DNA of 64,000 nt from Colwellia sp. (GCA_013215465.1 JABSOW010000006.1:1-64000), one strand, 5' to 3'; positions 1 to 9,857 are shown, numbered from the stretch's first letter. Notes: generated from the letters alone by a model not told the origin. Made by a program: numbers and translations.

Positions 1-66
1 TAAGGAAGTCAAACTATGTAAAAACAAGTTAATGTGAGTATCCACACAAATTGCATGATAACTAAT

Positions 67-78
67 TGTTAAAGAAAA
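67..78 (-). promoter_or_regulatory. boxA-like antitermination element of an rRNA leader
   Basis: Read on the minus strand this gives TTTTCTTTAACA, close to the boxA core (TGCTCTTTAACA) of gammaproteobacterial rRNA leaders. It is followed by text resembling the leader segment just before 16S (CAATTTGTGTGGATACTC, compare E. coli CAATCTGTGTGGGCACTC). It lies downstream of two rRNA-type promoters on the same strand. The 16S gene itself is not in the window; it is inferred to begin just left of base 1. Confidence 0.75.
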
Positions 79-151
79 GAGGTCTTAGTCGCATTCGCTA
101 AGTACCTTTGCTGCTTGGTTAACGTTGCCGTTGCCCCGAAGCAGGATGCGT

Positions 152-179
152 ATAATACGCTTCCGAGTTTTGATGTCAA
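152..179 (-). promoter_or_regulatory. rRNA operon promoter, proximal (P2-like)
   Basis: On the minus strand: TTGACA (174-179), a 16-base spacer, TATTAT (152-157), then a start region ACGCATCC. Just upstream (about 181-225) are A and T tracts that look like an UP element. A near-consensus -35, a 16-base spacer and an A/T-tract upstream region are typical of rRNA promoters. It points left, toward the boxA element and an rRNA operon beyond the window edge. Confidence 0.8.
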
Positions 180-346
180 CGTTTTTATTAATCTTTTTTA
201 AAAGTTTTTTCAAACTCTTAAAAACATCATAACTTAAACTAAAAATAAAGGTTAAGTTAGCTTATTCACTTCAAAAGCGAGGAGATAACTTATCAAAACA
301 TCCAGTTGGTAAAGCTTTTTGGCTGAACCCCTTAGAACTGGAGCGC

Positions 347-374
347 ATTGTATAGATCAAGCCGTAGGGATCAA
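347..374 (-). promoter_or_regulatory. rRNA operon promoter, distal (P1-like)
   Basis: On the minus strand: TTGATC (369-374), a 16-base spacer, TACAAT (347-352), then a GC-rich discriminator GCGCTCC. A/T-rich sequence upstream (about 378-402) resembles an UP element. It stands 195 bases upstream of the proximal promoter and has the same 16-base spacing. The GC-rich discriminator is the classic mark of stringently controlled stable-RNA promoters. Confidence 0.65.
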
Positions 375-647
375 GCGTTATTTTCAAATTTGTTTTTGTT
401 CGATTAAAAATCGAGCGTTAAAGGCAAAAGAGCTTAGCTTTTGGCTATTATTGGTGCATTTCTGTTAGTCGATATCCCTTTGTTATTACCGATAGCCTGA
501 TTTGCATTTGATAATAATATCATTTACTGCCGATAAACTTTCAGAGATGAGTACATTTCGTTAAATAACTTATTTCAATTTGATCTTCATAGCTACGAAA
601 AATTAAAAAGTGATTGAATATACCGCTAATTTAACCTAAGTTGAATT

Positions 648-672
648 GATGAGTATAATATTTATACTCATC
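648..672. repeat. Perfect 25-base palindrome before the DUF4124 pseudogene
   Basis: Two perfectly complementary 11-base arms (GATGAGTATAA and TTATACTCATC) flank the three bases TAT. A TATAAT hexamer lies inside it (654-659) and another directly follows (673-678). It sits about 40 bases before the decayed gene at 714, so it could be an operator over that gene's old promoter or a transcript hairpin. No regulator can be named. Confidence 0.6.
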
Positions 673-713
673 TATAATGAGCAAGTTGTAAACTTAGCGG
701 CAAAGGAATTCAT

Positions 714-1168
714 ATGTGTATTCGCAATTCAGCTTTCATAGCGATATATTCTGTTGTTATGTTTAGTACAAACGATATATAGCAAAAGATATTGCCATAT
801 ATCGTTGGCTTGGTGAAAGTAATGTTGTCCACTTTAGTCAACACCAACCACAACACGACAATTATTCACAGTTGACCACGTTTGCATCGTATAAAGCAAA
901 ACAGCTTTCAAAAAACAAACAAATGCCATCCGTTAATAAGTAAATAACGCAGCATGAATAAGAACAAAAAAAATAAAGTGATCGCAGAAAAAATTGTACT
1001 GCTGCTCAGCTCAACATAAAAATATTAAATTCATTTAGTAAGGTTTCGATCATGGATGCCGACGGAAAAAGCAGTGTATTAACAGATAAAGACAAAAAAA
1101 CTCAAGTTAAACTGAGTAATAAGCATATAGCTTTATACTGTAAAAAATTGAATAATGAAGATGGTTAA
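714..1168 (+). pseudogene. Decayed DUF4124-type secreted protein gene
   Basis: An ATG at 714, preceded by AAAGGAAT, opens a short signal-peptide-like stretch that stops at TAG 777-779. A different frame (about 782-940) then encodes the segment IYRWLGESNVVHFSQ, which matches the start of DUF4124 domains (IY-W-D-x-x-G-V-V-H-F/Y-S). That frame has stops at 941, 959 and 974. A further coherent stretch (about 990-1168) encodes NCTAAQLNIKIL through KHIALYCKKLNNEDG, which looks like the C-terminal part of the same protein. At least one frameshift and several stops break the reading, so the gene is judged inactive. Family assignment is by recognition of the motif; a sequencing error could explain one break but not all of them. 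Confidence 0.65.
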
Positions 1169-1185
1169 CTCCTCACTTATCGTTA

Positions 1186-1213
1186 CCGCCATATACTTAT
1201 AAATATAGGGCGG
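1186..1213. terminator. Hairpin at the 3' end of clpB
   Basis: Ten-base arms with one mismatch (CCGCCATATA and TATAGGGCGG) surround an 8-base loop, 26 bases past the clpB stop on the minus strand. No clear T run follows on either strand, so its strength as an intrinsic terminator is doubtful. Confidence 0.4.
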
Positions 1214-1239
1214 CTTATTCGATAGCCACTAAATAACAC

Positions 1240-3810
1240 TTAGTTAAATACTAGCTTGCCATCTTCAACGGCAATATTAACAGTACTTCCTGCGGTAAAT
1301 TCATTGGCGAGTATTTTTTGTGCTAACGGGTTTTCTAACCCTTGTTGAATAGCGCGCTTTAAAGGTCTTGCACCAAAGATTGGATCAAAGCCTGCTTGTG
1401 CAATTAATGTTAACGCTTCTGGACTAACTGCTAATTTCAGATCTTGTTCAGCTAAACGTTGTGCTAACCCTGCTATTTGAATACCGGCAATTTGCAGAAT
1501 TTGCTCCGCTAATAAAGGATGAAAGACCACGGATTCATCAATACGGTTAATAAATTCAGGTTTAAAGTGATTACTTACTTCATTCATAACTTGAGTTTTC
1601 ATTTGTTGATACTGGCTATCATCACTAAATTGTTGAATTAAATCTGAGCCAATATTCGCAGTCATAATTATAACGGTATTTTTAAAGTCAACCGTTCTTC
1701 CTTGGCCATCAGTTAAACGGCCATCATCAAGTACTTGTAATAATATATTAAAAACATCAGGATGGGCTTTTTCAATTTCATCCAACAATATTACTGAATA
1801 AGGTTTGCGGCGTACGGCCTCGGTTAAGTAGCCACCTTCTTCATAGCCAACATAACCTGGAGGTGCGCCAACTAAACGAGAGACTGAATGTTTTTCCATG
1901 AATTCAGACATATCAATGCGTATAAGTGAATCTTCACTATCAAACAGAAAATATGCCAAGGCTTTAGTTAACTCAGTTTTTCCTACTCCTGTAGGACCTA
2001 AAAATAAAAATGACCCTATTGGTTGATTTGGATCTGCAAGCCCGGCCCTTGATCGTCTAATCGCATTAGATACCGAGGTAACCGCTTCACCTTGACCAAT
2101 AACTTTTTGATGTAACTCTGCTTCCATGTTCAGTAATTTGTCACGTTCTTGCTCTAACATTTTAGCCACAGGTATTCCGGTAGCTTTGCTAAGAACGTCA
2201 GCAATTTCAACATCTGTTACTTTGTTGGCAAGTAAAGTCATTTCTTGCATTTCTGCCTGACTAGCTAAATCTAGTTGTTTTTCGAGTTCAGGTAATTTGC
2301 CATACTGTAATTCAGACATGCGATTAAGATCACCGCTTCTTCTTGCCGCTTCTAGCTCAATACGTGCTTGTTCTAATTCTTCTTTAATGGTTTGTGTGCC
2401 GTATAATGCGGCTTTTTCTGTTGTCCACACTTCATCCAATTCATCATATTGTTGCTGTTTGTCAGCTATATTATCTAAAATGACTGCCAAGCGTTTTTTT
2501 GAAGCATCATCGGAATCTTTTTCTAAGGCTTTTTGTTCTAACTTAAGTTGAATTAATCGGCGCTCGAGTCGATCTAAATCTTCTGGCTTTGAGTCCATTT
2601 GCAGACGAATACTAGAAGCGGCTTCATCAATTAGGTCAATGGCTTTATCTGGCAATTGTCGATCACTAATATATCGATGTGATAAGGTAGCCGCTGCAAC
2701 AATCGCCGGATCGGTAATATTAACGTTATGATGCAATTCGTAACGCTCTTTTAAACCACGCAAGATAGCAATAGTATCTTCAACACTTGGCTCTTCCACT
2801 AACACTTTTTGAAAACGGCGCTCTAATGCAGCATCTTTTTCAATATATTTTCGATATTCATCTAACGTAGTTGCACCAACACAGTGGAGGTCACCTCTTG
2901 CCAGCGCAGGTTTTAGCATGTTACCCGCATCCATCGCGCCATCAGTTTTACCGGCGCCAACCATGGTATGTAGTTCATCAATAAATAAAATTATTCGCCC
3001 TTCTTCTTGCGCAAGCTCATTCAAAACAGCTTTTAAACGTTCTTCAAATTCACCACGGTATTTTGCACCGGCAACCAAAGCGCCCATATCTAAAGACAGA
3101 ACACGTTTATTTTTCAAACCTTCCGGTACTTCGTGATCCACTATTCGTTGCGCTAAGCCTTCGACAATAGCAGTCTTTCCGACACCTGGTTGTCCAATTA
3201 ATACAGGGTTATTTTTTGTACGACGTTGCAATACTTGCAAGGTACGTCGAATTTCATCATCGCGACCAATGACTGGATCTAATTTCCCTTGCTCTGCCAG
3301 TTCGGTTAAATCAACGGTAAATTTTTGCAATGCTTGGCGAACATTTTCAGCGTTTTGATCTTCTACTTTTTTGCCACCGCGTATATGGGCAATGGCAGCT
3401 TTAAGCCGCTGTTCATTGGCACCCAATTCTTGCAGGATTTTCCCTAAAACGCCCTTATCTTGAAGTACTGCTAACAAAAACATTTCTGAAGAAATATACT
3501 TATCTGACATTTTTTGGGCATGTTTGTCACATAAATTAAACAATTTGCCTGACGCTGAAGATAATTGAACATCTCCGGCAGAGTCTTCAACTTGTGCTAA
3601 TGATTTCAGCGCCTGTTCAACTTCTATACGTAAGGTACGCACATCTATACCGGCACTTTTTAATAATGGAATAATGGAATTTCCATTCTGATTTAACAGT
3701 GCCATCATTAAATGTATTGGTTCGATAAATTGATGATCACGTCCTAAGGCTAATGACTGAGCATCAGCAATAGATTCTTGGAATGATTGAGTAAATCGGT
3801 CTAAACGCAT
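1240..3810 (-). CDS. clpB: ClpB disaggregating chaperone (Hsp100 AAA+ ATPase)
   Basis: ClpB extracts polypeptides from aggregates in the cytosol by threading them through an ATP-driven hexamer, working with DnaK. The 856-residue length is standard. An N-terminal Clp_N domain (1-145) is followed by the first AAA+ module with Walker A GQPGVGKT (206-213) and Walker B ILFIDE, a coiled-coil middle domain (about 400-530, rich in E, K, L and Q), and the second AAA+ module with GPTGVGKT near 606 and [10 protein letters not shown]. The C-terminal substrate-binding D2-small domain is intact. The ATG at 3810 follows a clear AGGAGA ribosome site. It is the last gene of the leftward rluD-pgeF-clpB group, but a heat-shock-type promoter lies between pgeF and clpB, so it is probably transcribed separately under stress. 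Confidence 0.98.
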   Translation of the reverse strand: MRLDRFTQSFQESIADAQSLALGRDHQFIEPIHLMMALLNQNGNSIIPLLKSAGIDVRTLRIEVEQALKSLAQVEDSAGDVQLSSASGKLFNLCDKHAQKMSDKYISSEMFLLAVLQDKGVLGKILQELGANEQRLKAAIAHIRGGKKVEDQNAENVRQALQKFTVDLTELAEQGKLDPVIGRDDEIRRTLQVLQRRTKNNPVLIGQPGVGKTAIVEGLAQRIVDHEVPEGLKNKRVLSLDMGALVAGAKYRGEFEERLKAVLNELAQEEGRIILFIDELHTMVGAGKTDGAMDAGNMLKPALARGDLHCVGATTLDEYRKYIEKDAALERRFQKVLVEEPSVEDTIAILRGLKERYELHHNVNITDPAIVAAATLSHRYISDRQLPDKAIDLIDEAASSIRLQMDSKPEDLDRLERRLIQLKLEQKALEKDSDDASKKRLAVILDNIADKQQQYDELDEVWTTEKAALYGTQTIKEELEQARIELEAARRSGDLNRMSELQYGKLPELEKQLDLASQAEMQEMTLLANKVTDVEIADVLSKATGIPVAKMLEQERDKLLNMEAELHQKVIGQGEAVTSVSNAIRRSRAGLADPNQPIGSFLFLGPTGVGKTELTKALAYFLFDSEDSLIRIDMSEFMEKHSVSRLVGAPPGYVGYEEGGYLTEAVRRKPYSVILLDEIEKAHPDVFNILLQVLDDGRLTDGQGRTVDFKNTVIIMTANIGSDLIQQFSDDSQYQQMKTQVMNEVSNHFKPEFINRIDESVVFHPLLAEQILQIAGIQIAGLAQRLAEQDLKLAVSPEALTLIAQAGFDPIFGARPLKRAIQQGLENPLAQKILANEFTAGSTVNIAVEDGKLVFN

Positions 3811-3875
3811 AAATGCTCTCCTGCCATATTACTGGGCTTATTTGTATTGAACATACTTTGAAATAGTTATTCATA

Positions 3876-3905
3876 ACATTAGGACGCTAGCCTACTTTTT
3901 CAATG
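3876..3905 (-). promoter_or_regulatory. Candidate sigma-32 heat-shock promoter for clpB
   Basis: On the minus strand CATTGAAA (3898-3905), a 14-base spacer, then CCTAATGT (3876-3883). This resembles the sigma-32 pattern CTTGAAA - 13 to 15 bases - CCCCATNT. It is 65-95 bases upstream of the clpB start codon. Heat-shock control of clpB is well known in Enterobacteria; the site here is an inference from pattern and position. Confidence 0.55.
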
Positions 3906-3959
3906 GTTGATTAGATACAACTTTGATTGATATCAAGTAAACTTAATTTCATTGATGAA

Positions 3960-4751
3960 TTACAATAAACTGATAACAGTTGCCATGCGGCCAGTAGTGG
4001 CATTTTTTCGATAGGAGTAATATTTTTCAGGTTGAGAATAAGTACACTCTGACAAAGTGCTTATCTGCTTAATACCTAAATTATTTAACTGTAGTATCGC
4101 TATTTTATGTAAGTTTGCAAAGTATTTACCATTTTTTTGCTTACTAAACGCCTGAGAAAATACACTTCCTTGGTCCACAAAGGCCTTTTGTACTTCACTT
4201 CCTACCTCAAAGGCTTCTTTACCAATACAAGGACCTAGCCAAGCATAAATTTCATCTGCCGCCGTGTGCATTCTATTTAACGTATTAGCAATAATATTGG
4301 CCGCTAATGGGCGCCAACCGCCGTGTATTGCCGCTATTTCATCGCCTTGTTTTGATATTAATAAAATAGGTAAACAATCAGCGGTCATTATAGCTAAAGC
4401 AATGTTTTTTTCACGGGTCACCATTGCATCAGCAATAATAGTTGCTTTAGTTACCCTTGATATTTCGGCCACCGTATTGCCATGCACTTGTTCAAGCCAT
4501 TGAATAGTCGTTTTAAAGGGTAATAATTCTTGTAAATATTGTCGATTATGCGCAACTTTCTTGGCACAATCACTAACATGTAAACCTAAATTAAAACTCT
4601 TATGAGGGCTATTGTCATCAGCAGAAATATTACCGGGTGATATACGAGTGGTTTGTATCGCTAGCACTTTATCATTAAGGTATGAACTTTCTAATTGAGA
4701 ATGCACCGGCCATTGAGCAAATTCAATCGCTGAATTTGCTCTATAATTCAA
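3960..4751 (-). CDS. pgeF: Peptidoglycan editing factor PgeF (YfiH, laccase-domain family)
   Basis: Cytoplasmic protein of the multicopper-polyphenol-oxidase/YfiH family. E. coli PgeF keeps wrong amino acids out of peptidoglycan precursors, and relatives act on purine nucleosides. The conserved metal/catalytic residues are visible: H90 in QVHGN, C126 in TADCLPI and H143 in HGGWR, offset by 19 from E. coli H71, C107 and H124. HGGWR replaces the more usual HAGWR. The gene is 263 residues long, slightly longer at the N-terminus than E. coli. It follows rluD by 26 bases on the same strand, the usual arrangement. The ribosome site before the ATG is weak, consistent with translational coupling to rluD. 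Confidence 0.93.
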   Translation of the reverse strand: MNYRANSAIEFAQWPVHSQLESSYLNDKVLAIQTTRISPGNISADDNSPHKSFNLGLHVSDCAKKVAHNRQYLQELLPFKTTIQWLEQVHGNTVAEISRVTKATIIADAMVTREKNIALAIMTADCLPILLISKQGDEIAAIHGGWRPLAANIIANTLNRMHTAADEIYAWLGPCIGKEAFEVGSEVQKAFVDQGSVFSQAFSKQKNGKYFANLHKIAILQLNNLGIKQISTLSECTYSQPEKYYSYRKNATTGRMATVISLL

Positions 4752-4777
4752 AGTTGCTAGGGTTTGGTCTTTAATAC

Positions 4778-5752
4778 TTAGTACTCATCTTGAGCATTAA
4801 GCTTATTATCAGCTTGCAGAAGCTCAACTAATTCAACAAAATCATCCGGTAAATCAGCATGCCAAGTCATTAATTCCCCCGTAATAGGGTGATATAAAGA
4901 TAACATTGCGGCATGTAATGCTTGACGCTTAAAACTACGTAACTTAGCTAACAACTCTGGTGTAGCGTTTTTAGGTGGACGTGGTCTACCCCCGTATCCT
5001 TGATCGCCAACAAGTGGATGAGTAATGTGTGCCATATGTACGCGAATTTGATGAGTACGCCCAGTTTCAAGACGTAAACGTAAACGCGTATGCAGGCGGT
5101 ACTTTTCCAGGACCCGGTAATGTGTAACTGAAGGCCGACCTGAGAACGTAACTCCCATCAGTGTACGTTTAGTGGGATGGCGTCCTATGGGTTCATCGAC
5201 AAGACCTCCTGCGGTCATCAAACCATTGGCTACCGCTTCATATTCTCGAGTTATTTCTCTTAATTGCAACGCTTCTACTAAATTGGTTTGTGCTGCAATA
5301 GTTTTAGCTACCACCATCAAGCCAGTCGTGTCTTTATCTAAACGATGCACGATGCCGGCACGAGGTACAATTTCTATTGCCGGGTAATGATGCAACAAGG
5401 CATTAAGTACTGTGCCATCAGGATTACCAGCACCAGGATGAACAACTAAACCTGCAGGTTTATTAATTACTAAAATATCATCATCTTCATAGACAATATC
5501 TAATGTTATATTTTGCGCTTCAAAGCGCTGTTCTGCTTCGATTTCGGCATTAATAGCAATACTTTCGCCGCCGTACATTTTTTCTCGTGCACGCACTAAT
5601 ACATCGCCATTAACGGTAACACTACCAGCTAAAATCCAATCTTTTAACCTTGATCGTGAATAATCAGGAAACATTATCGCCAAAGTTTGGTCTAAGCGTT
5701 TACCTAAACACGAATCAGGAACAGTATCTTTATGTTGAATTATTTCAGCCAT
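4778..5752 (-). CDS. rluD: 23S rRNA pseudouridine synthase RluD
   Basis: Converts uridines 1911, 1915 and 1917 of 23S rRNA helix 69 to pseudouridine (E. coli numbering). The 324-residue protein has an N-terminal S4 RNA-binding domain (about 15-75, RLDQTLAIMFPDYSRSRLK) and the RluA-family catalytic domain with HRLDKDTTG; the aspartate falls at position 139, exactly as in E. coli RluD. The ATG at 5752 follows AAAGAGAG. It is first of the leftward group rluD-pgeF-clpB and is divergent from bamD across a 172-base AT-rich promoter region, the usual gammaproteobacterial arrangement. Confidence 0.97.
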   Translation of the reverse strand: MAEIIQHKDTVPDSCLGKRLDQTLAIMFPDYSRSRLKDWILAGSVTVNGDVLVRAREKMYGGESIAINAEIEAEQRFEAQNITLDIVYEDDDILVINKPAGLVVHPGAGNPDGTVLNALLHHYPAIEIVPRAGIVHRLDKDTTGLMVVAKTIAAQTNLVEALQLREITREYEAVANGLMTAGGLVDEPIGRHPTKRTLMGVTFSGRPSVTHYRVLEKYRLHTRLRLRLETGRTHQIRVHMAHITHPLVGDQGYGGRPRPPKNATPELLAKLRSFKRQALHAAMLSLYHPITGELMTWHADLPDDFVELVELLQADNKLNAQDEY

Positions 5753-5924
5753 TAAACTCTCTTTAAATTTTTAACGTTGTGCAACTCGTCATTGTACTAG
5801 CTAAAATGCTAGGTTAGAATGCTTATACTAAAGTATGCACTAAGTAGATTAGTATCATTTTACCCTTTTTATTAAGGGCTTTCATACTTATTTAACCTGA
5901 ATAAAAGGCGTAATAACAAATTCT

Positions 5925-6683
5925 ATGGAAAAATTGACCACAAAAATAATCTTTATCACATTGGCGCTTGTTTTGGCTGGCTGTTCTTCATCAGAACAGG
6001 TACTTGAAAAAGTACCTGATAAATCTGCGCAAGCATTATTTGTAGATGCCCGAACAGCACTAGATAACGGTTTATATCAAAAGGCTATTTTAACGCTAAG
6101 CGCTATTGATTCACGCTTTCCTTTCGGCCCTATCTCTCATCAAGTGCAACTAGATTTAATCTATGCATATTATAAAGTGGGTGATTCAGCACAAGGCATC
6201 GCTTTAACTGATAGGTTTTTACGACTAAATCCAAACAATCCTAATGTAGATTATGTTTATTATATACGAGCATTAATCAATTTATCCACTGAGGGTAATT
6301 TATTTCAAGATATTGTGGGTATCGACCGTTCTGATAGAGATCCTAGCGCATCCCGTGATGCCTTTAATGACTTAAAGCGAGTAGTGACAGATTACCCCGA
6401 AAGTAAATATGCTGCAGATTCTCGTAAACGCATGATTGCAATAAAATCACGTTTAGCCAAATATGAATTATCCGTTGCTAACTTCTATTTAAAACGTGAA
6501 GCCTATGCATCAGCGGCAAATAGAGGTAGATATATTATTGAATATTTTAATCCTAGTCCTGAGGTAGAGCCGGCATTGGAAATAATGATTGAGTGTTATG
6601 ATAAACTTGGCTTAGTTGATTTAAAGAAAAACACCTTACAAGTATTAGCCGCAAATTATCCAAACAATTCATTAATTCATTAA
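5925..6683 (+). CDS. bamD: Outer-membrane assembly lipoprotein BamD
   Basis: Essential lipoprotein of the BAM complex that inserts beta-barrel proteins into the outer membrane. A signal peptide ends in the lipobox LAGC with the lipidated cysteine at 20. The remainder is five TPR-like helical repeats (for instance ALFVDARTALDNGLYQKAI near 36-55 and YPESKYAADSRKRM near 150). At 252 residues it has the usual length. Divergent from rluD and convergent with glnB, from which it is separated by a long inverted repeat. Confidence 0.95.
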   Translation: MEKLTTKIIFITLALVLAGCSSSEQVLEKVPDKSAQALFVDARTALDNGLYQKAILTLSAIDSRFPFGPISHQVQLDLIYAYYKVGDSAQGIALTDRFLRLNPNNPNVDYVYYIRALINLSTEGNLFQDIVGIDRSDRDPSASRDAFNDLKRVVTDYPESKYAADSRKRMIAIKSRLAKYELSVANFYLKREAYASAANRGRYIIEYFNPSPEVEPALEIMIECYDKLGLVDLKKNTLQVLAANYPNNSLIH

Positions 6684-6688
6684 TTAGT

Positions 6689-6769
6689 AAAGTTGCGAGT
6701 AACGAGTTACGAAGTGCCTAGCCATCAGCAAGGTCTCTTCGCTACTCGAAACTAATAACTCGCAGCTTT
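6689..6769. repeat. Long imperfect inverted repeat between convergent bamD and glnB
   Basis: The left arm starts AAAGTTGCGAG and ends AGTTACGAAG (6689-6714). The right arm (6737-6769) starts CTTCGCTACTCG and ends CTCGCAGCTTT. The arms pair imperfectly over about 26-33 bases. Six bases after the bamD stop and one base before the glnB stop, it probably serves as a two-way terminator. Its core AGTTACGAAG recurs at 17438-17469, suggesting a dispersed palindromic repeat family. Confidence 0.6.
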
Positions 6770-6770
6770 T

Positions 6771-7121
<351 letters not shown>

Positions 7122-7264
7122 TTAAAAGTCAATTATTAGTTACTAACAACATTACAACGCGTTTATCATTATATTTCAATAAGCAGTTGTTATTATTTAG
7201 CTAAGACATTTATTTTGGTATTATGAGCTCACATTCGATATTTCCATAGCTAAGTAGGAACCCC

Positions 7265-8113
7265 ATGGATCAGCAAGCAATTATTGATGAGATGAAAGTG
7301 TTACCTGAAATTAACATTCCATTTGAGATTCGTCGTCGTATTGACTTTATTAAATCAACATTAGCAAATTCAGGCTTAAAAACATTAGTGCTTGGCATTA
7401 GTGGCGGGGTTGACTCTTCGACTTGCGGCCGTTTAGCACAACTTGCCATTACAGAATTAAATGCCGAGCTAAAGCTTAATTCAGACAGCGAGAATACGTT
7501 CCAATTTATAGCTGTTCGGTTACCTTACGATGTACAAGCGGATGAAGATGATGCGCAGCAAGCATTAAATTTTATTCAACCTTGCCATTGCTTAACAACA
7601 AATGTACTCGATGGTGTAAATGGTATCCACCAGCAAGTTATTAACGCGCTTTCTGGGGCAAACTTACTATCGGCATCAAAAAATCAAATAGACTTTTCTA
7701 AAGGCAATGTGAAAGCACGCGCACGCATGGTATCTCAATACCATATTGCCGGAATTATTGGTGGTTTAGTTTTAGGTACAGATCATAGCGCTGAAAATAT
7801 TACCGGATTTTTTACTAAATGGGGTGACGGTGCCTGCGATTTAGCACCACTGTTTGGTCTTTCTAAGCGACAAGTAAGAATGTTAGCTAAACATTTAGGC
7901 GCGCCCTCTATTCTAGTTGATAAAGCACCAACAGCTGATTTAGAGTGTCTCGCTCCAGGTAAAACTGATGAAGATGCTTTAGGTATTAGTTATGATCAAC
8001 TTGATAACTTTCTTGAAGGTAAAGAAGTATCAACGCAGGTACGTGATCATATTATAAATATCTATCAAAAAACTCAACATAAACGCCAGCCAATACCTAC
8101 TATTTATGATTAA
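7265..8113 (+). CDS. nadE: Ammonia-dependent NAD+ synthetase
   Basis: Final step of NAD synthesis: amidates nicotinic acid adenine dinucleotide using ATP and ammonia. The 282-residue size matches the short ammonia-dependent form (no glutaminase domain). The PP-loop SGGVDSS lies at about 45-51, and the NaAD-binding and dimer motifs are recognisable ([19 protein letters not shown] and APTADLE). The ATG at 7265 is preceded by GGAACCCC. Divergent from glnB. Confidence 0.95.
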   Translation: MDQQAIIDEMKVLPEINIPFEIRRRIDFIKSTLANSGLKTLVLGISGGVDSSTCGRLAQLAITELNAELKLNSDSENTFQFIAVRLPYDVQADEDDAQQALNFIQPCHCLTTNVLDGVNGIHQQVINALSGANLLSASKNQIDFSKGNVKARARMVSQYHIAGIIGGLVLGTDHSAENITGFFTKWGDGACDLAPLFGLSKRQVRMLAKHLGAPSILVDKAPTADLECLAPGKTDEDALGISYDQLDNFLEGKEVSTQVRDHIINIYQKTQHKRQPIPTIYD

Positions 8114-8207
8114 CACTTATTTTAACTAGCGAGCAAATTATAACTAGCAAGATCCATTTTTTTTAACTATACCTAATTCACAAGGACGTTAACTAAAATG
8201 GATTTTT

Positions 8208-8792
8208 ATGTTTAAGCTCATAGCCCCAATCACCCTAAATTTATCTCTTAAAGGTTTCACTCTTATAGAGTTAATGGTTTCTATTTCTGTTACTTCAATA
8301 CTCGCCGCAATGGCCCTCCCTAGCTATAGTGATTTCATCGTAAAAATGCGTGTCGACAATGAAATTTCTCAATTATATCGTATGCTACTTATTACGAGAA
8401 ATGCCGCTATTAATAGTGGTCACAAAGCTATTATTTGTCCATTAGATAATAGTTTTCAATGTACCGCTCAATGGCAAAAAGAGCTTAGTGTTTTTGTTGA
8501 TGTAAATGGCAATAAGAAATTTGATGCCAACGAGAAAGTAATTAGCATAAGAGCTGAGATTAATACTGGAGATAAACTTGTTTACGGAAAAGGAAGAAAA
8601 AAAATAACCTTTAAACCAACAGGGCAACTTAGCGGCCTAGCCAATGGTACTTTTAGATATTGCCCCTCAAATTACAAAAAATATTCCAGAGGAATTGTTG
8701 TCGCACGCTCTGGTAGAGTCTATCAATCAAGCGATATTGATAATGATGGTATTGATGAAAATAGAGGAAATAAACAGATCAACTGTGAATAA
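8208..8792 (+). CDS. FimT/GspH-family pseudopilin (copy 1)
   Basis: Type IV pilus minor pilin-like protein of 194 residues. The class III signal is KGFTLIELMVSISV with the prepilin-peptidase site between G and F and Glu5 of the mature form present. A single hydrophobic N-terminal helix and a GspH-like C-terminal domain with two cysteine pairs (ICPLDNSFQC; FRYCPS to the final INCE) follow. In the C-terminus, SDIDNDGIDENRG is a DxDxDG-type acidic loop that could bind calcium. The ATG at 8208 follows TGGATTTTT. It is paralogous to the next gene; both share KMRVDNEI after the helix. Confidence 0.85.
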   Translation: MFKLIAPITLNLSLKGFTLIELMVSISVTSILAAMALPSYSDFIVKMRVDNEISQLYRMLLITRNAAINSGHKAIICPLDNSFQCTAQWQKELSVFVDVNGNKKFDANEKVISIRAEINTGDKLVYGKGRKKITFKPTGQLSGLANGTFRYCPSNYKKYSRGIVVARSGRVYQSSDIDNDGIDENRGNKQINCE

Positions 8793-8885
8793 ATAATTGC
8801 AGCGGTCAAAAAAACAAGCACTAGCGACTTAGGCCATAAAATGCTATAAATGTTAAAATTCCAAGTAGTATGTAATGGATGTATT

Positions 8886-9482
8886 ATGGATAACATTAGT
8901 AGAACTCAACCCTTCAACATTTTTTCTTCCTACCGCAAACATGGCTTCACCTTAGTCGAATTAATAGTAGCCATTGCCGTTGTCGCCATTTTATCTACCA
9001 TAGCATTGCCAAGTATGAGTAACTTTTTAGTTAAAATGCGAGTAGACAATGAAATCACTGAAATGCAGCGATTGTTATTAACAGCAAGAAACATTGCTAT
9101 AAATACCGGGAAAAACACCACTGTTTGCCCTCTTTCAAATGGCGTATGTTCAACCAATTGGCAAAATGAAATTAGTATTTTTACTAATGATGCAAATACA
9201 TTAGCAAACAGTATTTCATTTGCAGATAATGATGAATTAGTAAAAATAAAGGAAGCAATAAAATCAGGCGATAGATTGCAGTTTACCAATGCTAGTGTCA
9301 TTTATGCTCCTTCTGGGCAACTAATCACTGCAGCAGGGACTTTCCGCTATTGCCCACAAGGTACTACTGATGAATCTAGAGGCATAGCTCTTTCAATTTC
9401 AGGCCGAAGTTATATTAGTTCAGATACCGATAACGACGGAAAAGATGATGACAGAAACGGTAACGAAATAGTTTGTATTTAA
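8886..9482 (+). CDS. FimT/GspH-family pseudopilin (copy 2)
   Basis: Second minor pilin-like protein, about 198 residues from the ATG at 8886. An in-frame ATG at 8850 would add 12 residues, but no ribosome site precedes it, and 8886 leaves a normal short leader. Signal: KHGFTLVELIVAIAVVAI, cleaved after G. Like copy 1 it has KMRVDNEI, a CPLSNGVC pair, FRYCPQ and a DTDNDGKDDDRNG acidic loop before a terminal cysteine. The two genes lie 93 bases apart as a tandem duplication. They face the pilE-pilV operon and end 52 bases from it. Confidence 0.83.
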   Translation: MDNISRTQPFNIFSSYRKHGFTLVELIVAIAVVAILSTIALPSMSNFLVKMRVDNEITEMQRLLLTARNIAINTGKNTTVCPLSNGVCSTNWQNEISIFTNDANTLANSISFADNDELVKIKEAIKSGDRLQFTNASVIYAPSGQLITAAGTFRYCPQGTTDESRGIALSISGRSYISSDTDNDGKDDDRNGNEIVCI

Positions 9483-9533
9483 ATGACTATTCTAATAAAT
9501 TCAGTTTCATTAAAATATAACTTGGGTTATAAA

Positions 9534-9857
9534 TCAGTGTCCTGTTTCCGCATCAACTATTTTGGCTCGACGGCCAGTAAAATCAGCTTTGAATAAAACA
9601 CATTCATAAGCTTTGTAAATTTTAACTTTTTGTTTTGAGCCAGGCACCATGACTTTGTGACCGGTGATTGATTTTGACAAGTTTGATACTTTATTTTGAG
9701 ATACATTCCAAAAACTAACCATTTCTCCGCCGCCAATCAACTCAACAAAACATTTAGCATCGACTTTTTTATCTTGCTTGGTAGATGTTTTAGCCTCAAG
9801 GTCGTTGCTAATGATAAACAATATAATTGGCAATAATATTTTAATAAAAGTAGTCAT
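9534..9857 (-). CDS. TapY2-like small secreted pilus-cluster protein
   Basis: A 107-residue protein with an N-terminal signal peptide (hydrophobic to about residue 20, ending near LEAKT) and two cysteines (DAKCFVEL and AYECVLF) that could form one disulfide. It resembles the short TapY2-family proteins found beside pilE in Shewanella-type minor-pilin clusters; that assignment is from memory of the family pattern, so moderate. The start codon follows the pilE stop by one base, with the ribosome site GGGAGA inside the end of pilE, so it is translationally coupled as the last gene of the operon. Function unknown. Confidence 0.6.
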   Translation of the reverse strand: MTTFIKILLPIILFIISNDLEAKTSTKQDKKVDAKCFVELIGGGEMVSFWNVSQNKVSNLSKSITGHKVMVPGSKQKVKIYKAYECVLFKADFTGRRAKIVDAETGH

